DNA of 64,000 nt, taken from assembly GCA_949294665.1 (NCBI GenBank), contig CASFID010000044.1, forward strand, positions 62,001-126,000, in the 5' to 3' direction. Source of the DNA: an uncultured Eubacteriales bacterium. Its GTDB lineage: Bacteria; Bacillota; Clostridia; Lachnospirales; Lachnospiraceae. Under the pieces are notes generated by a model, which ran no database searches, was not told the DNA's origin, and saw nothing but the letters and a program-made list of their open reading frames with translations. Shown here one piece after another: positions 37,114 through 44,593 of this stretch. Numbering within the stretch: position 1 is the stretch's first letter; each line of letters begins with the position of its first letter. Made by a program: the position numbers and the translations under genes.

Positions 37114-37166
37114 GCCATTTTATCACTTTTACCATTACTTATCGACCTAATAATTAGCCATTTTAT
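37114..37166 (-). promoter_or_regulatory. Direct repeats ATAAAATGGC, candidate AraC-type operator
   Basis: On the minus strand ATAAAATGGC occurs at 37166-37157 and again at 37123-37114, 43 bases apart (about four helical turns). They lie in the gap between the AraC regulator gene and the DUF4867 start. AraC proteins commonly bind direct repeats on one face of the helix. The right spacing is seen; binding is inferred. Confidence 0.4.
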
Positions 37167-37175
37167 GCCCATTTC

Positions 37176-37991
37176 TTATCTTTTAACATACTCGCTTGGC
37201 AGCTTCCCGTACTTTTTCCGAAAAGCCCTCGCCAGCGCCTTGCTCCCGGAAAATCCGTTTCTCATCGCAATCTCTGTGATGCTGTATCTGCCACTGTCCA
37301 GATCTTTTACCGCATATTCCAGCCGGATGCTCTGCACATAGCTCTTAAACGTGATCCCGGCATATTTTCGGAACATGCGTGAAAGATAATTCGGAGAGTA
37401 ATCAAAAATACGGGCGACCTCTTCCAGCGTCAGGTCCCCCGCATAGTTGTCTTTCATATAGGAAGTGATCGCGGACAGCCTGCTCAGATTCCGGTTTCTG
37501 CGCACAAAAGAATCATCCACTTCCGTCAGACGGTAATCTGTCACGAGCAGATACATAAGCTGATAAAAGAGACTTTTCATCCTCATGTCATAACCGCACT
37601 CTCTGGCGCGGTATGTGTCGTATAATTCCCGCACCAGTTCTACAAAATGCCCGTCGCGTCTGCCCGGCTCATGGGAAAACCAGATAAACTGCTCTCCTGT
37701 AAAATAATCTTCAAACATCTTAAGCGGGATCTGGAGCACGATCGTCTCGTTGGGCTGCGGAGAGTCAATGTCGTGGACTTCATTAGAGTTTACGATCACA
37801 AACTCTCCGTCCGACAACAGGCAGAGTTTATCCTCGATATAGAATTCAAGCTTTCCCCGGCACACAGCAAATATCTCGATAGATCTGTGCCAGTGTTTCT
37901 CCCGGCGATAGCTGCCGTCACACCCTTCAAAGAGAAAGAGTTTAAACGGAAATCCCGTCTCCGGAACGATCAGTTCGTGTGAAACCTGCAT
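37176..37991 (-). CDS. AraC-family transcriptional regulator with cupin domain
   Basis: A 271-residue regulator. An N-terminal cupin sugar-binding domain (about residues 10-110, with HWHRSIEIFAVCRG) is joined to a C-terminal pair of helix-turn-helices (about 170-270: LEEVARIFDYSPNYLSRMFR and ITEIAMRNGFSGSKALARAF). The start at 37991 has GAGGAG eight bases upstream; the codon at 38015 lacks one. It is upstream of the DUF4867-isomerase-xylulokinase genes on the same strand and probably activates them in response to a sugar. Confidence 0.9.
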   Translation of the reverse strand: MQVSHELIVPETGFPFKLFLFEGCDGSYRREKHWHRSIEIFAVCRGKLEFYIEDKLCLLSDGEFVIVNSNEVHDIDSPQPNETIVLQIPLKMFEDYFTGEQFIWFSHEPGRRDGHFVELVRELYDTYRARECGYDMRMKSLFYQLMYLLVTDYRLTEVDDSFVRRNRNLSRLSAITSYMKDNYAGDLTLEEVARIFDYSPNYLSRMFRKYAGITFKSYVQSIRLEYAVKDLDSGRYSITEIAMRNGFSGSKALARAFRKKYGKLPSEYVKR

Positions 37992-38060
37992 GTGTTCTTC
38001 TCCTCTTTTCAGCATTCTGCCCGTGCCCGCCGCTCTGGCAATTCTCGGTCTGCGCTCTGT

Positions 38061-38720
38061 CTAATCATCCCACTCACAGATAAATCCGACGGAATCCTCG
38101 CCGTAAAAAGAGCTCAGGTCATTCGGAACATCGGCCCACACCCATGAGCCGTCCACAACAAACATAACAAGATAGTCCTCGTCGCCCGTCTCGTCGTTTG
38201 GTTCCCCTTTCATCCAGTTTGTGTATATCAGTCCTCCCTCGCCGTTCACCCATTCAAACGCGCCGCTCTCACGGTTGGCTCCCAGCCAAAGCACATTCCT
38301 CGACGTGGTATCTGCAACGTCAAGGATATCCATGTATTCCGCTTCGCTTTCAACCGTCGCCAGATGTCCGCCCCGCTCTTCGCAGTAGGCTTCAGCCTCC
38401 TTCCACGTCATCCGTTCTTCTATTACTTCATATCGCCGTGACTCTCCCGTCCCCTCATCCTGCGAAGATGTGTCCGACGTTCCCCGCCCGGAACCGGATG
38501 CCGTCACAAGGACCGACTTTGCCGGCTGCATTTCTTCCTGAACGGGCTGGACCGCTTCTGTCTCTACGCCCGCTTCTGCAGCTTCGTTCCCCGGCTGTGC
38601 ATCGCCGGATCTGATCAGTCCGAATGGAAATAATATCAGCACATTTCCTGCAACTGCCGCTGCGATCAGAACCCCCAGCACGATAGCCGCCACTTTCCAG
38701 CCCAGCTTATCTTTTCCCAC
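38061..38720 (-). CDS. Membrane-anchored protein with C-type-lectin-like domain
   Basis: A 219-residue protein with one N-terminal membrane helix (about residues 9-35), a low-complexity Ser/Glu-rich linker (about 40-95) and an extracellular C-type-lectin-like domain (about 98-218). Lectin features are the MTWKEAEAYCEERGGHLATV start, LWLGANRE, the EPN sugar/calcium motif in KGEPNDETG, and FICEW at the end. Only two of the usual four Cys are present. EPN usually goes with mannose-type sugars in animal lectins. The start is GTG with AGGGG eight bases upstream. Its anchor and linker resemble those of the protein at 39605-40183. Confidence 0.8.
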   Translation of the reverse strand: MGKDKLGWKVAAIVLGVLIAAAVAGNVLILFPFGLIRSGDAQPGNEAAEAGVETEAVQPVQEEMQPAKSVLVTASGSGRGTSDTSSQDEGTGESRRYEVIEERMTWKEAEAYCEERGGHLATVESEAEYMDILDVADTTSRNVLWLGANRESGAFEWVNGEGGLIYTNWMKGEPNDETGDEDYLVMFVVDGSWVWADVPNDLSSFYGEDSVGFICEWDD

Positions 38721-38735
38721 AAAATCAGCCCCTCT

Positions 38736-39587
38736 CTAATACCCGAAATATGCGTCTATGCCATTCGCAATCCCCTGCGCAAGTTTATTCTGATACTCAT
38801 CCGTCGCCATCAACTCATCTTCCGCCGGGTTCGTCATATATCCCATCTCCACGATGGTAGCCGGAACTTCACTCCAGTTATTGCCGCTCATGCTGTCCGT
38901 CTCCCATACCCCGTCGTTCTCGCAGCCCGTTGCCGCGCTCAGTTCATTGATGATCGCATCAGACAGAGCCCGTGACTGTGTATACATCTCCGGGTAAAAT
39001 GGATTGTCCGGTGTAATACAGATCGTCATCGCTCCCTGAACAGACGAATCCTCACTGCCGTTCGCATGAATCCTGACAAACGCGTCCGCTCCCGCATTGT
39101 TCGCAGTCTCCGCTCTCTGGACGCAGCTTACCGGGACATCATTTGTATCTCTTGTAAGTATGACCGTATACCCTCTGTTCTCCAGCTCGCTCTTAAGCTT
39201 CTGGCTCACCCTCAGGGTAAGCTCATACTCCGGAAGCCCTGTAGAAGTCCCGCTCGTTCCAGAAGTATCCGCTGATTTCTGCTCGGAAGATCCGGGCCCA
39301 AGGGGTTCCATCCCCTCGGCCACCACAGACGAATGCCCCGGATCGAGCACAACAATCTCCTCTTTTCCTTCGTCCAGATCGGATTCCGCCGTACTTTCTT
39401 CCTGTCCGTCGACATCCGCTTCCTGCTGAACATCCTCATCCGGCGTATCGTCCTCATCCGCCGGCACCTCTATCTCAATATCCTGCACCACCTGCTCCTG
39501 TTCCCCATCTGAAGCGTTTTCGGAAGAACACGCTGTCAGAAACAGTCCCAGACACAGCAGCGCCGCCACTGCTTTCCACTTTTTCAC
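38736..39587 (-). CDS. N-acetylmuramoyl-L-alanine amidase lipoprotein (Amidase_3)
   Basis: A peptidoglycan hydrolase of 283 residues. A lipoprotein signal ends in FLTACSS (Cys near residue 20). An acidic linker (about 25-85) is followed by a zinc amidase domain: LDPGHSSVV (first His), RIHANGSED (second His) and the catalytic Glu in IVEMGYMTNPAED. The GTG start at 39587 has GGGAGG eight bases upstream; the earlier GTG at 39608 overlaps the upstream stop and would precede the ribosome site. It is one of several wall-active proteins in this cluster. Confidence 0.9.
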   Translation of the reverse strand: MKKWKAVAALLCLGLFLTACSSENASDGEQEQVVQDIEIEVPADEDDTPDEDVQQEADVDGQEESTAESDLDEGKEEIVVLDPGHSSVVAEGMEPLGPGSSEQKSADTSGTSGTSTGLPEYELTLRVSQKLKSELENRGYTVILTRDTNDVPVSCVQRAETANNAGADAFVRIHANGSEDSSVQGAMTICITPDNPFYPEMYTQSRALSDAIINELSAATGCENDGVWETDSMSGNNWSEVPATIVEMGYMTNPAEDELMATDEYQNKLAQGIANGIDAYFGY

Positions 39588-39604
39588 TCCTTTATCCTCC
39601 CCTC

Positions 39605-40183
39605 TCACTGGTCGAGCTGGTATCCGCCCGGCTCCAGCGCGTTTTCCGCATCACTCAGAAAGTCTGCGTTTTTCTTTTCCGTTGAATTCAGGATAGATCC
39701 ACTGCGCTCGTCAAATTCCTCAGCGGTATATTGTCCATTATACCAGGATTTGCTCTCAAAATATTCCCGCAGTTCCTTTGAATCAAATATACGTCCGTGA
39801 CGTGCATAAATCTCATTCTTTGCGTAGTTGAGTTCCTTCGCGGACAATCCTCTGATATCCGAGTCTGTCAGCAGCTTCGTATCACTGTCCGGTATGATAT
39901 AATCGGCTGTAAGATCCTCATCTTCCTCTTCATCCGTCTCCGCCCGGGAAGACGCCGTGCCCGAACCTGCAATCTGTATCTCCGATTTCACCTGCGTCTC
40001 GGCTTCCAGAGGCGCCGCCGCCTGCAGGCCGTCTTGGGACGCTTTGATAGCGGAACTGCCGGAATTGTTTCCTGTCGGCCAGAAGAAAATAAGCGCGATC
40101 CCCGCGAGCGCCATTATGATCAGAAGACCGAGCAGGGCAGCCGCACACTTCCACACTGTATTTTTCGATGTATTCTCATTCAT
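39605..40183 (-). CDS. Membrane-anchored YARHG-domain protein
   Basis: A 192-residue protein with one membrane helix (about residues 10-35), an Ala/Glu/Ser linker, and a YARHG domain (about 105-170) named by its motif, here KNEIYARHGRIFDSKELREY. YARHG is a short extracellular domain of unknown role in Firmicutes surface proteins. The helix and following linker (LEAETQVKSEIQIAGSGT) resemble those of the lectin-like protein two genes downstream. The gene overlaps or abuts the amidase gene, so they are co-transcribed. Confidence 0.85.
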   Translation of the reverse strand: MNENTSKNTVWKCAAALLGLLIIMALAGIALIFFWPTGNNSGSSAIKASQDGLQAAAPLEAETQVKSEIQIAGSGTASSRAETDEEEDEDLTADYIIPDSDTKLLTDSDIRGLSAKELNYAKNEIYARHGRIFDSKELREYFESKSWYNGQYTAEEFDERSGSILNSTEKKNADFLSDAENALEPGGYQLDQ

Positions 40184-40224
40184 TACATACGCCCTCTTTC
40201 TATGTTTATGACCATGTCGTCAAT

Positions 40225-41820
40225 TTACCACCATACATCAGGTATGGAGACACTCTTGAGCTTATACGTGTCTCCTTCGTACACAAAGGATGCGTACACA
40301 TAGGCTTTTCCGTCGCTTGAACTATTTTCATTCCGCGTGCGGCCGAAACTGCCGTAGGTATATGTGTAATCAACCTTGTAATCACAGTCCATGTCGCATC
40401 CTATTGCTCCGGATTCCGTGTAAAAGCTGCAGTTGAAATTGTCAAATGTGATCTGGTTGAGCGTATAGTAGTCGTCCGGATCATCAGCAAGCTGATCTTT
40501 CAGGTCGTTATATTCACTCTCATAATCTGCTGCCGCATCAGCGGAAAACAGCCCCTCTACATCAGCGTAATCCGCGCCGGCGATCGCCGATGAATAAAAT
40601 TTCTCAAGCGCTTCCTGCATCTTCGCCTCAAAAGCGGTCCGTCCCGCCTCAGACACTGTAAGATCAGATACCATAAAGCTGCCGTCCAAAGATGTGTCAA
40701 ACTGCCCCTCATATACTTCACACCATGGAGCCGCCACACTGATCGAATGCACGCCGTTAAATACGGATATCTGATATGTGTCCATGCCCTCGTATTCCGA
40801 AGAGACCTGATAGTCCTCCGAAAGCCTGATGCCATCGACGGCCACCTGAGCGCCTGCGGGCACGATGATCGGATAGGATTCCGAGAGCATGCCCTCTGTC
40901 GATACTTTCCATTCATCAAAGAGGAACAGCGCCTTATCGCTCTGTCTGACAAGAGTCATCTCCGCATTCGACGTTCCCTGTCCTGTGGCAGTGTACTCAA
41001 CGCTGAAATTCCGGGTGATTCCGTTATCCGTCCCACTCCGGGCTCTGACCTTGTAGTTCGTAATATTGGGGAGCTGCATTTTATCCATCATATCCGCAAA
41101 CTGGCTTTCCTGCATGAAAGCTCCCTTCGGAAGTTCAAGAAGATCATATACTGTTTCCCAGTCGTGCGCCGCATATGCGTCGAAGTACCGCTCTGCCACG
41201 GACTGCGCATTGTACTTGTTTCGCCCTATCATAAAGAACGCAATAACGACTGCCACCAGGCATACCGCTTCTATGATAACGGCCTTCTGCAGTACCGACA
41301 GTTTCCCGCCGTTTCTCTGGCGTCCCGGTTCCTCCCATCTCTGGGGATCTCCATACTGGGACGGATCCTCCAACGGTACCGTGTCCTGTCCCGCTCCATA
41401 GCCGTAGTCATCTGTTCCCTCAGGTCCATATCCGTAGCCGCCTGTTCCGTCAGGTCCATATCCGTAGCCGCCCGTTCCCTCAGGTCCGTATCCGTAATCG
41501 GCCCCTTCCTCCGGCCATCCGGGAGAATTCTCATATGGTTCCGTCCCCTCCGGTATCGGCGCTCCCGGTTCTTCCGGCGTCGGCGCTCCCAACTCTTCCG
41601 GCGTCGGCGCTCCCGGCTCTTCCGGCGTCGGCGCTCCCGGCTCTTCCGGCGTCGGTGCTCCCGGCTCTTCCGGCGTCGGCGCTCCCGGCTCTTCCGGCGT
41701 CGGCGCTCCCGGCTCTTCCGGCGTCGGCGCTCCTGTCTCCTCTTCCAGTTTCATGCCACAGCTTTCGCAAAACCGGGCGCTATCTTCATTCATTGTTCCA
41801 CACGATGGGCAAATCTTCAT
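40225..41820 (-). CDS. Zinc-ribbon membrane protein with Pro/Glu and Tyr/Gly repeats (TcaA/YvbJ-like)
   Basis: A 531-residue protein. An N-terminal zinc ribbon has two CxxC knuckles (CPSCGTMNEDSARFCESCG, residues 4-22). About eight copies of an eight-residue GAPTPEEP repeat (about 30-95) and three copies of an 11-residue YGYGPEGTGG-type repeat (about 108-143) follow. One membrane helix (about 182-202) leads to extracellular domains of the kind seen in TcaA/YvbJ proteins (AERYFDAYAAHDWETVYDLL, then AQVAVDGIRLSEDY). GGAGG precedes the ATG and a strong promoter lies at 41878-41906. Such proteins are linked to envelope stress, but the role here is unknown. Confidence 0.8.
   Translation of the reverse strand: MKICPSCGTMNEDSARFCESCGMKLEEETGAPTPEEPGAPTPEEPGAPTPEEPGAPTPEEPGAPTPEEPGAPTPEELGAPTPEEPGAPIPEGTEPYENSPGWPEEGADYGYGPEGTGGYGYGPDGTGGYGYGPEGTDDYGYGAGQDTVPLEDPSQYGDPQRWEEPGRQRNGGKLSVLQKAVIIEAVCLVAVVIAFFMIGRNKYNAQSVAERYFDAYAAHDWETVYDLLELPKGAFMQESQFADMMDKMQLPNITNYKVRARSGTDNGITRNFSVEYTATGQGTSNAEMTLVRQSDKALFLFDEWKVSTEGMLSESYPIIVPAGAQVAVDGIRLSEDYQVSSEYEGMDTYQISVFNGVHSISVAAPWCEVYEGQFDTSLDGSFMVSDLTVSEAGRTAFEAKMQEALEKFYSSAIAGADYADVEGLFSADAAADYESEYNDLKDQLADDPDDYYTLNQITFDNFNCSFYTESGAIGCDMDCDYKVDYTYTYGSFGRTRNENSSSDGKAYVYASFVYEGDTYKLKSVSIPDVWW
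41560..41745 (-). repeat. Coding tandem repeats, 24-base unit
   Basis: About eight copies of a 24-base unit (GGCGCTCCCGGCTCTTCCGGC followed by GTC-type codons on the plus strand) encode the GAPTPEEP repeats. The copies are nearly identical in DNA, which implies recent expansion and probable copy-number variation between strains. Confidence 0.9.
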
Positions 41821-41877
41821 GGTCTTACCTCCATTCCTTCAAATCAGGCCCTGTATTTGCGGCCTTATTCATTCATC

Positions 41878-41906
41878 ATTATAATTTTTTCAGACATTTT
41901 TTGCAA
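41878..41906 (-). promoter_or_regulatory. Sigma-A promoter for the zinc-ribbon/amidase/lectin gene run
   Basis: On the minus strand TTGCAA (41906-41901), a 17-base spacer and a perfect TATAAT (41883-41878), 58 bases before the zinc-ribbon gene. Confidence 0.75.
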
Positions 41907-42047
41907 TATACATCTAGTATCTATTTGTACTGTTATCTGTTTCTTGCAAAAGGTTATGCTTTCCAGGAAATTGCATATCAGCTGCCGCTGTGTCCATCGC
42001 CGGGACACTATTTTCACGGCTGAGCATATACTGAAACAAAACGGTAC

Positions 42048-42071
42048 GGGGCGGTTCGATCCGTCCGCCCC
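42048..42071 (+). other. GC-rich hairpin before the lysozyme gene
   Basis: GGGGCGG (42048-42054) pairs with CCGCCCC (42065-42071) across ten bases, 33 bases before the lysozyme start. No T-run follows. It may be a leader structure; its role is not clear. The rest of the 283-base divergent gap shows no gene. Confidence 0.45.
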
Positions 42072-42103
42072 ATAGTTGACTTATTGAGAGAAGGGATACA
42101 TCT

Positions 42104-43066
42104 ATGAGCATAAAAGGATTAGACGTCAGCGAATTTCAGGGCTCAGTAGACTGGGAAAAGGTCAAGGCCGCAGGGTACAGATTCGCCATGCTGAGAGCCG
42201 GATACGGATACAACACTGTGGATCAGCGTTTTCGTGAGAATGCAGCCGAGTGCAACCGCATCGGTCTCCCCATCGGAGCATACTGGTTCTGCTATGCATG
42301 CTCAGCCACAAAGGCCGTCCGGGAAGCTGACGGATGCATCGATACGATATCAGGATACCGCCTGGACTACCCTGTCTGCTATGATATCGAGCAGGCGTCC
42401 GCGGACTATGCACTAAAGCAGGGTGTCGCATACACACCCGCTCTGGCCAGAGATATTGTCCGGAGCTTCTGCGACCGTATAGAATCAAAAGGATACTATG
42501 CCATGTTCTATACGAACCGAAATTTCCTCGACACCTATCTGGATACAGAGCTTACGAAACGATACGCTTTCTGGTATGCAAGGTACACAAACGCCTATGA
42601 CGGGACAGACTGCGGGATCTGGCAGTACTCAAGCACGGGAAGCATCCCCGGCATAAGCGAAAATGTGGATCTGGATCTGGGCTATGTCGACTATCCGTCT
42701 GTTATTAAAAAGGCCGGACTTAATCATCTCACCGGAAATTCTCCCGCACCCTCACCGACTCCCCAGTATGTCACATATGTGATACAGCCCGGCGATACGT
42801 TGAGCGGGATCGCTCAGCGATACGGCACCACCGTCTCCGCGCTCTCACAGCTTAACGGAATCTCGAATCCCGACCGCATCTATGCCGGAAATACGATCAA
42901 AGTTCCCGAGGGAGCAGACAGCGCACAGTACTATACGATCCGGTCCGGTGATACATTAAGCGGGATCGCTCAGCGGTACGGCACGACTGTCTCCGCACTT
43001 TCCCGGCTTAACGGCATCTCAGATCCAGACCGTATCTATGCCGGAGAGAGACTGAGGATACGTTGA
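42104..43066 (+). CDS. GH25 lysozyme with two C-terminal LysM domains
   Basis: A 320-residue muramidase. The GH25 domain (about residues 3-205) shows the family's catalytic acids in GLDVSEFQG (Asp6) and CYDIEQAS (Asp/Glu near 95-97), plus GIWQYSS. Two LysM peptidoglycan-binding repeats follow a Pro-rich linker (about 225-268 and 277-320), each with GDTLSGIAQRYGTTVSALS. The two LysM repeats are almost identical in protein and DNA. There is no signal peptide, so export must be by a leaderless or lysis route, or the enzyme is of phage origin. No holin or phage gene is next to it. Confidence 0.92.
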   Translation: MSIKGLDVSEFQGSVDWEKVKAAGYRFAMLRAGYGYNTVDQRFRENAAECNRIGLPIGAYWFCYACSATKAVREADGCIDTISGYRLDYPVCYDIEQASADYALKQGVAYTPALARDIVRSFCDRIESKGYYAMFYTNRNFLDTYLDTELTKRYAFWYARYTNAYDGTDCGIWQYSSTGSIPGISENVDLDLGYVDYPSVIKKAGLNHLTGNSPAPSPTPQYVTYVIQPGDTLSGIAQRYGTTVSALSQLNGISNPDRIYAGNTIKVPEGADSAQYYTIRSGDTLSGIAQRYGTTVSALSRLNGISDPDRIYAGERLRIR

Positions 43067-43139
43067 ACGTCATCCCCGCGCATACGAGCAGCGCAGAGAA
43101 AACAGGCGATATATCCGGCAGTCAATGATTCACTGCGCT

Positions 43140-43159
43140 ATATGGCAGATGTGCCATAT
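43140..43159. promoter_or_regulatory. Inverted repeat just upstream of a promoter, candidate operator
   Basis: ATATGGCA-GATG-TGCCATAT, perfect eight-base arms, lies six bases before the -35 element of the next gene. It has no T-run and so is unlikely to be a terminator for the lysozyme gene. Confidence 0.5.
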
Positions 43160-43165
43160 GACAGA

Positions 43166-43194
43166 TTGACAACGAAATCAATTATTTCTATAAT
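43166..43194 (+). promoter_or_regulatory. Consensus sigma-A promoter
   Basis: Perfect TTGACA (43166-43171) and TATAAT (43189-43194) with a 17-base spacer, 63 bases before the Gln-rich zinc-ribbon gene. Confidence 0.88.
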
Positions 43195-43256
43195 GAAGTG
43201 GTAAATTTCTGAAATATATATTAAATGAATTTTCAGGAACAGAGAGGAGAAAAGTA

Positions 43257-44453
43257 ATGGCAAAATACTGTACACAATGCGGAAGAAAACTTGAGGATGG
43301 GGAAGTCTGCAATTGTACTTCACAAGACGCAGGCAGAGTCCCAAATGAAAATGCAAATCATATGCAGCCAAAAGGCGCTGCAGAGAGGCAGCCCGGCAGC
43401 CAGCAGGAACCCCAGAACGATCCCATGTATCAGCAGTATCAGCAGTATTATCAGCAGGCGCAGGCAGACACCCAGCAGGGGCCTCAATTCCAGCAGGGCC
43501 AGCAGTCCGGTCAGCAGGGACCTCAATTCCAGCAGTACCAGCAGTCCGGTCAGCAGGGACCTCAGTTCCAGCAGGGCCAGCAGTCCGGTCAGCAGGGACC
43601 TCAGTTCCAGCAGTACCAGCAGTCCGGTCAGCAGGGACCTCAGTTCCAGCAGTACCAGCAGTCCGGTCAGCAGGGACCTCAGTTCCAGCAGGGCCAACAG
43701 TCCGGTCAGCAGGGACCTCAGTATCAGCAATACCAGCAGAATGGTCCGCAATATCAGCAGGAGCAGCCGGGTGGTTACACAAAAGAAGCGGAATGGATCA
43801 ACCGTCAGAAGAAAGCGTTTGTATCAGGTACGAAAAATATGTTCTCGGAGATCCTGCCTATCCTGAAGTCTCCCGTAAACAGGGTAAGACAGATCTCATC
43901 ATCAAACGATGCCAGGGTAGGGATCCAGCTTATCATATCGAAAGCAGTCATCTTTCTTGTCGTGATGATCATTGCACTGCTCATGCTTTCCAACAAGATA
44001 CAAGAGGCAAGCATGGGACTGATAGAGACACAGATGCCCTATATCCAGGTCATCCTCGTGACTTTGATCCTGACAGCCGGTATTGATTTTCTTGAGTCCG
44101 TCGTGCTTAAAGCGATCACCGGCGCCTTTAACGGCATTACAGATGTAAATACAATGCTTAACGTAATAGGGGCAAGAGCTATCTATGATACTTTTTTACT
44201 TGTGATCGTAGCCATCCTCGGACTGGTGTCCTGGAAAGTTGCTTTTGTCGCGTTTGCGCTTTTAAGCCCCCTCATTACTTATATACAGTTTGCATCCTAT
44301 CAGGGCTGCGTGAGGCTGAAAGAAGATAAAAAGCCTTACTCTTACTTTATTGCAAAGCTGTGCATAGGCATCATCAGTTTCCTGATCATATACCTGATCA
44401 CCAGGACTTTTATGGATTCTATTCCGACATCCATACTGAACGGCCTTTTCTGA
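43257..44453 (+). CDS. Zinc-ribbon, Gln-rich-repeat multi-pass membrane protein (Yip1-like)
   Basis: A 398-residue protein. An N-terminal zinc ribbon (CTQCGRKLEDGEVCNC, residues 4-19) is followed by a Gln-rich region with seven or so copies of a 14-residue unit QQSGQQGPQFQQ(Y/G)Q (about 60-168), then five or so membrane helices (about 225-395) resembling Yip1/YIF-type domains. The repeats are cytoplasmic if the zinc ribbon is inside. The function is unknown; similar zinc-ribbon plus membrane proteins occur in Clostridia envelope clusters. AGAGAGGAG precedes the ATG and a perfect promoter drives it. Confidence 0.78.
   Translation: MAKYCTQCGRKLEDGEVCNCTSQDAGRVPNENANHMQPKGAAERQPGSQQEPQNDPMYQQYQQYYQQAQADTQQGPQFQQGQQSGQQGPQFQQYQQSGQQGPQFQQGQQSGQQGPQFQQYQQSGQQGPQFQQYQQSGQQGPQFQQGQQSGQQGPQYQQYQQNGPQYQQEQPGGYTKEAEWINRQKKAFVSGTKNMFSEILPILKSPVNRVRQISSSNDARVGIQLIISKAVIFLVVMIIALLMLSNKIQEASMGLIETQMPYIQVILVTLILTAGIDFLESVVLKAITGAFNGITDVNTMLNVIGARAIYDTFLLVIVAILGLVSWKVAFVAFALLSPLITYIQFASYQGCVRLKEDKKPYSYFIAKLCIGIISFLIIYLITRTFMDSIPTSILNGLF
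43475..43735 (+). repeat. Coding tandem repeats, 42-base unit
   Basis: Repeated units beginning CAGTCCGGTCAGCAGGGACC encode the Gln-rich repeats. Units differ mainly at one position (TACCAG or GGCCAG). The near identity points to slippage or unequal recombination. Confidence 0.9.
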
Positions 44454-44562
44454 CTGCGGCGCAGTACGGCGGCAGAGAGACGGCTTAATTATTGAAAGAT
44501 ACAACTGATGAATTAAGATTTTCATAAGTATTTTTCTTTTTCTTTTAGAGTTTAAACATACT

Positions 44563-44591
44563 TTGGACACATTTTCTGTCTATACTATGAA
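44563..44591 (+). promoter_or_regulatory. Promoter of structured RNA copy 1
   Basis: TTGGAC (44563-44568), 17-base spacer, TATGAA (44586-44591) directly before the RNA's 5' hairpin. The spacer ends in CTATAC, as in the copy 2 promoter. The region 44454-44562 has no gene; it holds only a weak CTTAATT/AATTAAG hairpin with T-rich sequence that may end the upstream gene. Confidence 0.5.
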
Positions 44592-44593
44592 GC

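Noticed and set aside
41560..41745. Regular 24-base repeats that look CRISPR-like
   Set aside because: There are no spacers, the units are contiguous and in frame in a coding sequence, and no cas genes are near.
40747..42075. Long plus-strand frame opposite the zinc-ribbon gene
   Set aside because: Its Arg-rich repeats are the antisense of the GAPTPEEP repeats; no ribosome site or domain is visible.
43475..43735. 42-base repeats that look CRISPR-like
   Set aside because: They are in-frame coding repeats of a Gln-rich protein without unique spacers.
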